Assembly: GCF_023100725.1 (NCBI RefSeq)
Contig: NZ_CP095501.1
Span: 372,001 to 436,000, forward strand
Reading direction: 5' to 3'
DNA length: 64,000 nt
Origin: Arthrobacter antioxidans
GTDB taxonomy: Bacteria; Actinomycetota; Actinomycetes; Actinomycetales; Micrococcaceae
The notes beneath the pieces are model-generated. The model worked only from the letters and a program-made list of their open reading frames with translations. It was not told the DNA's origin and did no database searches. This document shows positions 18,987 through 25,540 of the stretch, piece after piece. The position numbers and the translations under genes are program-made. The first letter of the stretch is position 1. Every line of letters begins with the position of its first letter.

Positions 18987-19712
18987 CTAGGAAGCGGCCT
19001 GCAGGGGGCTGATCGTCATCAGCACGATCGACGCGGCGGAACAGGCCGGGAGCGCCTGGGGGAGGACGAGCGAGTCGGTGGCGCCGGGCGGGTAGACGCG
19101 GAGGCCGGTCGCGGGCGTGAGTCCGCAGTCGGCACCGTAGTTCTGGGCGTTGGCCTGCCGCAGGGTGGCCGCGGCGGACGCGCCCGGGGCGAGGAGCATG
19201 GGCACCGAGGCCGTCCCGTCCCGGTCCGCCGGGGCGCCGATCTGGTTGCCCGAACCGTCCACGGAGGAGACGCCCGGGTATCCCGCGACCGTGCACCCCT
19301 GATCCGAGGCGTTGGTCAGCACGAGGGTGCGGTACACACTGCCGGCAGCGCCGCCGCCCGGCTGGTCCTGGACGGACCCCGTCAGCTGAGCCGCGGTGCA
19401 GGGGCCGGCCGCGGCCGGCGTGGACGCCTCCGGGGACGGCGTCGTGCTCGGCGCAGGGTCCGCGGGGGCAGTCGTGGGTGCCGTGGACGGCGACGCCGCG
19501 GACGTCGGTTCGGGTGCTGGTGTCGTGGCTGACGCCGTCGACTCCGCGGACGGTGATCCGGACGCCGTCGGTGCTCCGGTCGCGGTCTCGGAGGTCGACG
19601 CGGCCGGTTCTCCGGTCCCCGGATCCGACGCCGAACACCCGCTCACGGCGACGAGTGCTCCGGCAGCCGCAATGGCCGCGATCCAACGCTTGCTCCCCAG
19701 CAGTGTAGTCAT
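18987..19712 (-). CDS. DUF4232 lipoprotein
   Basis: A 241-aa predicted lipoprotein. The N-terminal signal ends in VAVSGC with the lipidated cysteine at residue 26. A Ser/Thr/Ala/Pro-rich linker of about 75 residues follows, probably spanning the cell wall, then a DUF4232 domain (GPCTAAQLTG, YRTLVLTNASDQGCTVAGYPGVSSVD, four cysteines). DUF4232 proteins are exported, beta-sandwich-like and of unknown function. The ATG at 19712 has TAGGGT 6 nt upstream, consistent with a leaderless mRNA. It stands between lhr and rlmH with no clear operon partner. Confidence 0.8.
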   Translation of the reverse strand: MTTLLGSKRWIAAIAAAGALVAVSGCSASDPGTGEPAASTSETATGAPTASGSPSAESTASATTPAPEPTSAASPSTAPTTAPADPAPSTTPSPEASTPAAAGPCTAAQLTGSVQDQPGGGAAGSVYRTLVLTNASDQGCTVAGYPGVSSVDGSGNQIGAPADRDGTASVPMLLAPGASAAATLRQANAQNYGADCGLTPATGLRVYPPGATDSLVLPQALPACSAASIVLMTISPLQAAS

Positions 19713-19718
19713 GGGCTC

Positions 19719-19724
19719 ACCCTA
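19719..19724 (-). promoter_or_regulatory. -10 box TAGGGT, leaderless start
   Basis: On the minus strand TAGGGT precedes the ATG of the DUF4232 lipoprotein gene by 6 nt. Confidence 0.55.
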
Positions 19725-19787
19725 CGGCCGCGGCCCCCCACGCCACAGAGGTCCGCCACGTCGTGCCGAGATCGTTACCTGGGCCGC

Positions 19788-20243
19788 CTACTCGTGGTGG
19801 TACGAGCGCCCGCCCGCGATCTCCTGCGCCCGGTACACCTGCTCGGCGAGGATGAGGCGCACGAGCTGGTGCGGGAAGACCAGGGGCGAGAGGGACCAGG
19901 TGAAATCGGCCCGCTGGTGCACCTGCTGGTCGACGCCGTACGCGCCGCCGATGATCACCGTGACGCTGCGGGAGGCCTCGAGCGGCGTCAGCAGGGTCCG
20001 GGAGAGGGTCGGAGAGTCGATGGCCTTGCCGCGTTCGTCGAGGAGGACCACGTAGTCGGTCCCCAGCTTGGCGAGGAGTCGCTCCGATTCCTCCTTGCGC
20101 GCCGCATCGTGCTCTCTCGCCGAATGGGCGATGAGCTGCCAGGAGAGGTCGAAGGGCTTCTTCAGCCGCTTGGAGTACCGCTCGATGCCCTCGGACACCC
20201 AGCTCTCATGCTTGCGGCCCACTGCGAGCACCCGGATTGCCAT
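19788..20243 (-). CDS. rlmH: 23S rRNA (pseudouridine1915-N3)-methyltransferase RlmH
   Basis: A 151-aa SPOUT-class methyltransferase that methylates pseudouridine 1915 in helix 69 of 23S rRNA using S-adenosylmethionine. Family signatures: N-terminal IRVLAVGRKHESWVSEGIERYSKRL, YVVLLDERGKAIDS, VTVIIGGAYGVDQQV (SAM-binding trefoil knot), SLSPLVFPHQLVRLILAEQVYRAQEI, and the C-terminal YHHE. Full length for the family. TAACCT lies 6 nt before the ATG, suggesting a leaderless transcript. It is divergent from the DJ-1/PfpI gene. Confidence 0.96.
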   Translation of the reverse strand: MAIRVLAVGRKHESWVSEGIERYSKRLKKPFDLSWQLIAHSAREHDAARKEESERLLAKLGTDYVVLLDERGKAIDSPTLSRTLLTPLEASRSVTVIIGGAYGVDQQVHQRADFTWSLSPLVFPHQLVRLILAEQVYRAQEIAGGRSYHHE

Positions 20244-20249
20244 TGGTTC

Positions 20250-20255
20250 AGGTTA
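20250..20255 (-). promoter_or_regulatory. -10 box TAACCT, leaderless start of rlmH
   Basis: TAACCT on the minus strand ends 6 nt before the rlmH ATG. Confidence 0.55.
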
Positions 20256-20291
20256 TCGCCCGGCCCACGGGCCCGGGCCAGGTGCACCCCG

Positions 20292-20297
20292 TAGGGT
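20292..20297 (+). promoter_or_regulatory. -10 box TAGGGT of the DJ-1/PfpI gene
   Basis: TAGGGT lies 25 nt before the ATG at 20323. A start of transcription around 20304 would leave a short leader containing the Shine-Dalgarno AAAGGAG, so this gene differs from the leaderless set. Confidence 0.5.
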
Positions 20298-20322
20298 GGA
20301 ATGCGGACGAAAGGAGCACTAC

Positions 20323-21090
20323 ATGAAAAAGATTCTCATGGTTCTGACCAGCGTTTCCGAGCTCGGCGACACGGGGGAGAAGACCGGCTACAACGTGGCC
20401 GAGGCCGCGCATCCCTGGAAGGTCTTCAAGGATTCCGGGCACTTCGTGGACTTCGCCTCGATCCAGGGCGGCCAGCCCCCGCGTGACGAGGTGGACACCA
20501 CCGATCCCATCCAGGTGGCCTTCACCGAGGACGAGACCACGCGGGCGGGCCTCTACAACACGGCCCGCGTCGACGTCGTCGACCCCGGCCAGTACGACGC
20601 CGTCTACCTGGTGGGCGGCCACGGCACCATGTGGGACTTCCCGGACAGCGCAGGCCTGCAGAATCTCGTCGCCAGCGTCTACAACGCCGGGGGCCTGGTG
20701 GGCGCGGTCTGCCACGGACCGGCCGGCCTGCTCGACGTGGAGCTGGAGAACGGTCTCCGCCTCGTCGAGGGCCGGAGGGTGGCCGCCTTCACCAATGACG
20801 AGGAGGTCGCCGCAGGGAAGGACAAGGTCATCCCGTTCTTCCTTGCGGACCGGCTCGAGGAACAGGGCGCCACCCACGTCTTCGCCGATGTCTTCGAGGA
20901 GAAGGTCGTCGTCGACGAGCGACTGGTGACCGGCCAGAACCCGGCGTCGGCCGCGGGCGTCGCCAAGGAGATGGAGAAGCTCTTCGCGGAGGTCATCCAC
21001 CAGGAGAAGGCCGAGGAGCAGCACGAGACGGAGGCCCTGCGCGCCGAGAGGGACGCGCTCAAGGCCGCCGCAGCGGAGGACGAGAGCTGA
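20323..21090 (+). CDS. DJ-1/PfpI family protein (glyoxalase III/HchA-like)
   Basis: A 255-aa type-1 glutamine amidotransferase-like protein. The core has KKILMVLTSVSELGDTGEKTGY, YDAVYLVGGHGTMWDFPDS and the nucleophile elbow GAVCHGPAGLLD with C130. This pattern fits the DJ-1/HchA branch linked to glyoxal/methylglyoxal detoxification or deglycation. The last 45 residues (from about 210) are a charged, alpha-helical extension rich in Glu/Lys/Ala, probably a coiled coil, that the family usually lacks. The ATG at 20323 has AAAGGAG upstream. A 12-bp hairpin follows the stop. Confidence 0.85.
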   Translation: MKKILMVLTSVSELGDTGEKTGYNVAEAAHPWKVFKDSGHFVDFASIQGGQPPRDEVDTTDPIQVAFTEDETTRAGLYNTARVDVVDPGQYDAVYLVGGHGTMWDFPDSAGLQNLVASVYNAGGLVGAVCHGPAGLLDVELENGLRLVEGRRVAAFTNDEEVAAGKDKVIPFFLADRLEEQGATHVFADVFEEKVVVDERLVTGQNPASAAGVAKEMEKLFAEVIHQEKAEEQHETEALRAERDALKAAAAEDES

Positions 21091-21098
21091 TCCCGCCA

Positions 21099-21130
21099 CC
21101 CCGCCCGGAGTCGACCGGCTCCGGGCGGGG
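21099..21130 (+). terminator. hairpin after the DJ-1/PfpI gene
   Basis: CCCCGCCCGGAG (21099-21110) pairs perfectly with CTCCGGGCGGGG (21119-21130) around an 8-nt loop. It starts 9 nt after the stop and has no T-tract. Confidence 0.6.
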
Positions 21131-21239
21131 GCAGAACCCCTGCTTCGCCTACCCGGCGGCGTCCTCCCGTGACGTGATACCGAAGGCAGGGGGCCGAGGT
21201 TCGGTGACGTTCCCGACGCCGGCGTGTGGCGCGCTCGGA

Positions 21240-21350
21240 CGTGGTCCGCAGGGCGATGATGGTGAGCCCCGAACTGTCGACGGCGGGCGCTCCGCCGCAG
21301 CGTCCGAGGTTGAATATCCGACTATGCACGCACCCATCGTCGAAAGCTTG
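21240..21350 (-). pseudogene. possible STAS-domain remnant
   Basis: The conceptual peptide VDSSGLTIIALRTTSERA matches the DSSGL motif that carries the phosphorylatable serine in SpoIIAA-like STAS proteins. The residues before it (FNLGRCGGAPA) could be the degraded preceding strand. Reading frames on either side run into unrelated low-complexity sequence, so at most a fragment survives. The boundaries given are approximate. Confidence 0.25.
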
Positions 21351-21399
21351 AAGTCCGCCACGGGAGGACCTGCTCCTCGGGAAGGAAGCCTTCACGTTC

Positions 21400-21504
21400 A
21401 TGAATGTCATCTGCGTCATCGCGATTCTGGCATGCATCGGTAACGCGATCTTCGTCTTCGCACATGTTCCGGGGAATACGCGGATGCCCTACGGCGGTAT
21501 ATAG
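21400..21504 (+). CDS. possible 34-aa small membrane peptide
   Basis: ATG at 21400 to TAG at 21502-21504 encodes MNVICVIAILACIGNAIFVF followed by AHVPGNTRMPYGGI, a single hydrophobic segment with a short polar tail. AAGGAA lies at 21382-21387, 12 nt before the ATG, which is a little far. It sits in the atypical stretch and may be real, a remnant of a longer membrane protein, or chance. Confidence 0.25.
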   Translation: MNVICVIAILACIGNAIFVFAHVPGNTRMPYGGI

Positions 21505-21777
21505 GACCGGAGTGGGAACGGAATTCCGATCTCTATTTCGGGCGCCCTGGTGGCGAGCCGGACGTCATGGGACCGAGGAGTACCTCGACACCATCCGGGC
21601 CGTTCGGCGGTTCGCGAGGCACGGCGTGCCGCCGTGGTCGTACGTCATCTCCTGACCGGGCGCCCTGGCTGCGTGGACGGCGACGGGTCGCTGTTCGGTC
21701 CCGGGAACGAACCGACCCCCGCACGACTGCTCCGAGTGCACCGCGCTCAACGACGACGTGTCAGCATCCGGCGCCTG

Positions 21778-21807
21778 AAACACAAAACGCCCTCCCGGAG
21801 GAGAGCG
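21778..21807 (-). terminator. terminator of tRNA-Ser(CGA)
   Basis: On the minus strand CGCTCTCC (21807-21800) pairs with GGAGGGCG (21795-21788) around TCCG, followed by TTTTGTGTTT. A classical intrinsic terminator 33 nt beyond the tRNA 3' end. Confidence 0.8.
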
Positions 21808-21839
21808 CATTGTGGTCGATGCCTGACGACATCACGTGG

Positions 21840-21926
21840 CGGTGACGGTGGGATTTGAACCCACGTTGGCTTTTACACCAAACAACATTTCGAGTGTTGC
21901 ACCTTCGGCCGCTCGGACACGTCACC
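21840..21926 (-). tRNA. tRNA-Ser(CGA)
   Basis: Minus-strand cloverleaf. Acceptor GGTGACG/CGTCACC, D arm CCGAGCGGCCGAAGG, anticodon arm CAACA-CTCGAAA-TGTTG giving anticodon CGA (reads UCG), a long variable arm typical of serine tRNAs, and a TGGGTTCAAATCCCA T-arm. The discriminator is G, as expected for serine; CCA is not encoded. Confidence 0.95.
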
Positions 21927-21984
21927 AACGCCACTACGTTACCGGGTCCAGCGCCCCAGACCCAAAACGGCCCGGGCAGAACAG

Positions 21985-22473
21985 CTAGGGGAGCTCGACG
22001 ACGTCGTTCTTGCCGACGTCGGGCTTGGTGCCCGTCACGAGGCCCTTGACCATCTTCACGGCCGAGACGACGCGCGGTGCGTCCATGGACCAGTACTCGG
22101 CGGTGTCGGCGTCGACGTGGATGAGCGCGACGGCGGGATCCTCACGGCCGTTCTCGAACCATGCGGACACAGAGGGCCCCCACAGCTCGTCGATCTTCGC
22201 CTGGTCCTTCGTCAGGGTTGCCGTGCCCGCGATCGAGACGTAGCCCTTGCCCGTGCTCGCGGAGACGTTGACCTGCGGGTTGGCGCGGATCTCGTCGGCC
22301 TTGGGGGAGGGGTCCTCCGTGAAGAACCAGAGGTCGCCGTCGAAGTCCTTCGCCTGGAGCGCGAGGGGCCTGCTCACGAGCCGGCCATCGAGGCTCACGG
22401 TGGTGAGGATCGCGATGTCGGTCTTGCCGAGGATGTCCTGTACTTCTTTCAAGCCGTCCTGCTGATCTGCCAC
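21985..22473 (-). CDS. pyridoxamine 5'-phosphate oxidase-like general stress protein
   Basis: A 162-aa FMN-binding split-barrel protein of the GSP26/pyridoxamine-phosphate-oxidase-like family. Features: IAILTTVSLDGRLVSRPLALQ, DLWFFTEDPSPKADEIRANPQVNVS, YVSIAGTATLTKD and the late W (AEYWSMDAP). In Bacillus and actinobacteria such proteins are stress-induced and bind flavin; catalysis is not established. The GTG at 22473 has AAGGAG 7 nt upstream. It lies between tRNA-Ser and tadA on the same strand, 46 nt after tadA. Confidence 0.8.
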   Translation of the reverse strand: MADQQDGLKEVQDILGKTDIAILTTVSLDGRLVSRPLALQAKDFDGDLWFFTEDPSPKADEIRANPQVNVSASTGKGYVSIAGTATLTKDQAKIDELWGPSVSAWFENGREDPAVALIHVDADTAEYWSMDAPRVVSAVKMVKGLVTGTKPDVGKNDVVELP

Positions 22474-22519
22474 GTCTACTCCTTCGAAGGGGATGCTGCG
22501 GATTTCATCAGCCTACGCA

Positions 22520-23017
22520 CTATCGCCCCTGGTCGGAACCGGACCGCTGGGCCGCGAAGAACTCCGTGAGCAGCAGCGCGCACTCCTCCTCGCGGACCCC
22601 CGCGACGACCTCGGTCCAGTGGTTCAGCCGGCGCTCCCGCAGCACGTCGAACACCGAGCCCGACGCTCCTGCCTTCTCGTCCCAGGCCCCGAACACCACG
22701 CGGGGGATGCGCGCCAGGACCGAGGCGCCGGCGCACATGGCGCACGGTTCGAGCGTGACCACCAGGGTGCAGCCCTCGAGCCGCCACGCGCCGAGACGTG
22801 CGGCGGCGGCGCGGATGGCCTGCACCTCGGCGTGCGCCGTCGGGTCCCCGAGCTCCTCGCGCTGGTTCCAGCCCGTACCGAGTACCGCGCCGTCGGGTCC
22901 GACGACGACGGCGCCGATCGGCACGTCCGCGCTCGCGCGGGTCAGTGCGGCTGCCTCCAGGGCCAGCCCCATCCACGCCCGGTGCTCAGGGGGGACGGGG
23001 AGGAGGGAGGGGGCCAT
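22520..23017 (-). CDS. tadA: tRNA-specific adenosine deaminase
   Basis: A 165-aa deaminase that converts A34 to inosine in tRNA-Arg(ACG), allowing it to read CGU, CGC and CGA. Zinc site and catalytic residues are H62-A-E64 and PCAMC (C92, C95). The wobble-binding segments (DVPIGAVVVGPDG, NHWTEVVAGV) fit TadA rather than cytosine deaminase. The ATG at 23017 is preceded by TACCAT and 7 nt, so the message is probably leaderless. It is divergent from upp with only 23 bp between the start codons. The substrate tRNA gene lies 4 kb away. Confidence 0.92.
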   Translation of the reverse strand: MAPSLLPVPPEHRAWMGLALEAAALTRASADVPIGAVVVGPDGAVLGTGWNQREELGDPTAHAEVQAIRAAAARLGAWRLEGCTLVVTLEPCAMCAGASVLARIPRVVFGAWDEKAGASGSVFDVLRERRLNHWTEVVAGVREEECALLLTEFFAAQRSGSDQGR

Positions 23018-23024
23018 GGCTCCA

Positions 23025-23030
23025 ATGGTA
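23025..23030 (-). promoter_or_regulatory. -10 box TACCAT of tadA
   Basis: TACCAT on the minus strand, 7 nt before the tadA ATG. Its first two bases overlap the first two bases of the opposing upp -10 box. Confidence 0.6.
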
Positions 23031-23034
23031 CTTT
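23029..23034 (+). promoter_or_regulatory. -10 box TACTTT of upp
   Basis: TACTTT on the plus strand, 6 nt before the upp ATG. It shares positions 23029-23030 with the tadA -10 box, so polymerase could not open both at once. Confidence 0.6.
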
Positions 23035-23040
23035 TGAGGT

Positions 23041-23676
23041 ATGCGTGTACTGGTAGTCGACCACCCCCTGGTAGCCCACAAACTCACGGTTCTCCGGGAC
23101 AAGGACACGTCGTCGCCGGTGTTCCGGCTCCTCACCGAGGAACTCGTCACCCTGCTGGCCTACGAGGCCACGCGCGACGTCCGGGTCGAGACCGTGTCCA
23201 TCGAGACGCCGGTCACGAAGACCGAGGGCGTCGGACTCGTGAAGCCCACCCCCCTCGTGGTCCCCATCCTCCGCGCCGGCCTCGGGATGCTCGAGGGCAT
23301 GACGCGCCTCGTGCCGACGGCCGAGGTGGGCTTCCTCGGGATGGCCCGCAACGAGGAGACCCTCGAAGCCATCACGTACGCCGAGCGGCTGCCGGACGAT
23401 CTCACCGGGCGCCAGGTCTTCGTGCTCGACCCGATGCTCGCCACGGGAGGCACCCTCCGCGAGGCCATCAAGTTCCTCTTCGCCCGGGGAGCCGCGGACA
23501 TTACCTGCATCTGCCTGCTCGCCGCCCCGGAGGGCCTTGCCACGCTGCAGGAGGAGCTCGAGGGCCGCAACGTCACCATCGTCCTGGCCTCCATCGACGA
23601 GCGGCTCGATGAGAAGTCGTACATCGTCCCGGGCCTGGGCGATGCCGGCGACCGCCTCTACGGCGTCGTCGGTTAG
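23041..23676 (+). CDS. upp: uracil phosphoribosyltransferase
   Basis: A 211-aa pyrimidine-salvage enzyme making UMP from uracil and PRPP. The PRPP loop is DPMLATGGT (residues 130-138). [17 protein letters not shown] and the C-terminal [15 protein letters not shown] (uracil-binding region) confirm UPRTase. Full family length. The ATG at 23041 has TACTTT 6 nt upstream and no usable ribosome-binding site beyond GAGGT, so a leaderless transcript is likely. Divergent from tadA. Confidence 0.97.
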   Translation: MRVLVVDHPLVAHKLTVLRDKDTSSPVFRLLTEELVTLLAYEATRDVRVETVSIETPVTKTEGVGLVKPTPLVVPILRAGLGMLEGMTRLVPTAEVGFLGMARNEETLEAITYAERLPDDLTGRQVFVLDPMLATGGTLREAIKFLFARGAADITCICLLAAPEGLATLQEELEGRNVTIVLASIDERLDEKSYIVPGLGDAGDRLYGVVG

Positions 23677-24128
23677 GACCCACGCCCGGCCGCTTCGTCT
23701 CGTGACGGGGCGGAGTGCTCTGTCGTCGGCCCTCGTGAGGGCTTGCATTCGGACGAATCGTCCTTATGGGGCGTGGGGTGTGGACGACTTGTGTCCTGTC
23801 GACGGACCAGGTCGCTTCGACGCGCATTCCGTCTCCCGCGTGAGGCGTCCGCATGCTGGACTATCGACCTTTGTTACTTGCGCGTAGCAGATTGTTACGT
23901 GCAATAATTCGTCACGTGAACACCCTTTCACTCGCATATTCAGCCGCAGTCTCCTCCCCGGATACTTTGTCCGGAGCCGGCCGCTGCTGTCTTCGAATGC
24001 ACGCGTAACGGTTACACCCCAACCCTTTTACGCATTCTCAGGCCCAACGGCGGGCGATCCTCTTCATCCCGACCGGGCACATCCCGCATTCGAGCCGCGA
24101 TGACGGCACACTTCACGAGGTTGGTTCC
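23677..24128. other. long intergenic region with operator-like repeats
   Basis: 452 bp between upp and the winged-helix regulator, with no gene seen. The middle is comparatively AT-rich. GTTACTTG (23873-23880), GTTACGTG (23894-23901) and GTCACGTG (23911-23918) are spaced 21 and 17 bp, and GTAAC-G-GTTAC forms a perfect palindrome at 24005-24015. It probably contains the promoter and control sites of the downstream gene. Confidence 0.6.
23873..24015 (+). promoter_or_regulatory. GTnAC-type repeat cluster upstream of winged-helix gene
   Basis: Three near-identical octamers (GTTACTTG, GTTACGTG, GTCACGTG) start at 23873, 23894 and 23911. An 11-bp palindrome GTAACGGTTAC lies at 24005-24015. OmpR-type regulators bind directly repeated half-sites, so autoregulation is an attractive but untested reading. 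Confidence 0.4.
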
Positions 24129-24950
24129 ATGTCAGTTAATCCGGGTTACGTCCACATCTCCCTCCGCTCGCCCCAGAGCCGCCAGGCACGCCCGTCCTTC
24201 GGACACGCCCTTCCCGGTCACGCGCAGCAGCCCCCGGCATCCCAGTCCCGCCTGCAGGCCGTCCCCGGCGGGGACACCGGGCCGGCCATGACGGCTCCCG
24301 TGCCCGTCGTGGCGCCCAACGGCGTCCCGGGCCCCCAGGCGGTCACCGGCGATACGACCGCGCGGGGCTTCGTGCTCTACGTCGCCCTCGACGAGGCCAC
24401 CGCCGCAGCTGCGGGCACCACCTTCACCAAGCTGGCCCAGGACGTGCGGGCCTATGTGCGCTCCCTCGTGCCGACCGCCGAGAGCCACGCGGCCGTCGCC
24501 CTCGCCCCGGCGGATGCTCCCGGCTCGGACATCGACGTCGTCCGGACTGCGCTCGGCGACCCGACCGTCGCCCGCCGTGCCCGCACCGAGGCCGTACCCG
24601 CACCGTCCCGGGCACAGCAGTCCCGGCCCACGGGAGTGCTCATCGACCTGTCGCGGCGCGAGGTCCACCTCGACGGCGAGACCCTGAACCTCACGTTCAA
24701 GGAGTTCGAACTCCTGAACTACCTCGTGGAGAACGCGACCCGCACAGTGGGCCGCGAGGAACTGCTCAGCGGGCTGTGGCGGAACGCCGACGAGGTACCG
24801 AACGAGCGCACCATCGACGTGCACATCCGCCGCCTGCGCTCGAAGCTGGGCCGCCTGGCCAACACCGTGCGCACCGTCCGCGGCCAGGGCTACCGCTTCT
24901 ACGACCACCCAGAGGTCGTGGTCTGGGCGGCCCCCGAGTACTCCATCTAG
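24129..24950 (+). CDS. OmpR/PhoB-type winged-helix regulator without receiver domain
   Basis: A 273-aa protein. Residues 1 to about 75 are Pro/Gln/Gly-rich. A region of about 80 residues follows (ARGFVLYVALDEATAAAAGTTFTKL through VVRTALGD) with no phosphoacceptor-aspartate pattern. The C-terminal 100 residues are a clear OmpR-type winged helix: LTFKEFELLNYLVENATRTVGREELL, NERTIDVHIRRLRSKLG and VRTVRGQGYRFY. A canonical receiver is absent, so it is not a standard response regulator and no kinase gene is adjacent. The ATG at 24129 has the weak GAGGTTGG region upstream; later starts are possible. A long leader with GTnAC repeats precedes it. Confidence 0.75.
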   Translation: MSVNPGYVHISLRSPQSRQARPSFGHALPGHAQQPPASQSRLQAVPGGDTGPAMTAPVPVVAPNGVPGPQAVTGDTTARGFVLYVALDEATAAAAGTTFTKLAQDVRAYVRSLVPTAESHAAVALAPADAPGSDIDVVRTALGDPTVARRARTEAVPAPSRAQQSRPTGVLIDLSRREVHLDGETLNLTFKEFELLNYLVENATRTVGREELLSGLWRNADEVPNERTIDVHIRRLRSKLGRLANTVRTVRGQGYRFYDHPEVVVWAAPEYSI

Positions 24951-24975
24951 GCTGCCGGGCACACCGGAGAAGCCC

Positions 24976-24981
24976 TAGACT
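24976..24981 (+). promoter_or_regulatory. -10 box TAGACT, leaderless start
   Basis: TAGACT ends 6 nt before the ATG of the SixA-like gene at 24988. Confidence 0.6.
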
Positions 24982-24987
24982 GCGAGA

Positions 24988-25521
24988 ATGGCCTCCCACC
25001 TGAAACGACTCATGCTGCTGCGCCACGCGAAGGCCGAGTTCCAGGAGGGCATCCCCGACCACGAGCGGTCGCTCAGCTCCCGCGGCCACGCCGACGCTCC
25101 GCTCGTGGGGCGCTGGATGCTGGAGCACGGCGCCGTCCCCGACTTCATCCTCGTCTCCACGGCCCTGCGCACCCGCCAGACCTGCACCTGGGTCTGCAAG
25201 GAACTGGGGGACAAGGCGCCCACACCCAAGCTGGAGGACGAGCTCTACGCGGCCCGTCCCGCCGAGATGCTCGCCCTCATCAACCACGTGCCGCAGACCG
25301 TGACGAGCCTGCTCGTCATCGCGCACAACCCCGGCATCCAGGACCTGGCGATGCGCCTCGCCTCCGTCCACTCCAGCGAGCGCGCGGTCATGGACCTCGC
25401 GACGGACTACCCGACGTCGGGCCTCACCGTCATGACGTTCGACGGCCCCTGGGCGGAGCTCGACGGGCGCGACGCCGACGTCACGGACTTCGTGGTGCGC
25501 CGGGCGTCGACCCTCCGCTGA
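24988..25521 (+). CDS. SixA-like histidine phosphatase
   Basis: A 177-aa histidine-phosphatase-superfamily protein. The first catalytic motif is LMLLRHAKAE with R12-H13, and the second catalytic histidine is H113 in IAHNPG. The LVSTALRTRQT segment provides the further arginines. Length and RHAKAE signature match SixA-type phosphohistidine phosphatases, which dephosphorylate histidine-phosphotransfer domains in E. coli. The actinobacterial target is unknown. TAGACT 6 nt before the ATG suggests a leaderless mRNA independent of the upstream regulator gene. Convergent with the FAD oxidoreductase gene, 19 nt apart. Confidence 0.82.
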   Translation: MASHLKRLMLLRHAKAEFQEGIPDHERSLSSRGHADAPLVGRWMLEHGAVPDFILVSTALRTRQTCTWVCKELGDKAPTPKLEDELYAARPAEMLALINHVPQTVTSLLVIAHNPGIQDLAMRLASVHSSERAVMDLATDYPTSGLTVMTFDGPWAELDGRDADVTDFVVRRASTLR

Positions 25522-25540
25522 CCCGACCCGGACCGCCCGG

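Larger units (their letters stand above)
21131..21774. other. gene-poor, compositionally atypical stretch
   Basis: About 640 bp between the hairpin and the tRNA-Ser terminator with no intact gene I can support. Parts (21320-21540) are visibly more AT-rich than the surroundings. On the minus strand around 21270-21340 one frame reads VDSSGLTIIALRTTSERA, which resembles the phosphorylation-site loop of STAS anti-sigma-antagonist domains but lacks a domain around it. On the plus strand a 34-codon hydrophobic reading frame occurs at 21400-21504. The region looks like decayed genes. Confidence 0.5.

Noticed and set aside
21404..21655. 84-codon plus-strand frame in the atypical stretch
   Set aside because: No domain, unfavourable codon use and no start signals; only the 34-codon frame at 21400 was kept as a weak candidate.
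21920..21930. tRNA-Ser(CGA) as an integration attachment site
   Set aside because: No duplicate of the tRNA 3' end is found within the neighbouring atypical stretch and no integrase is present.
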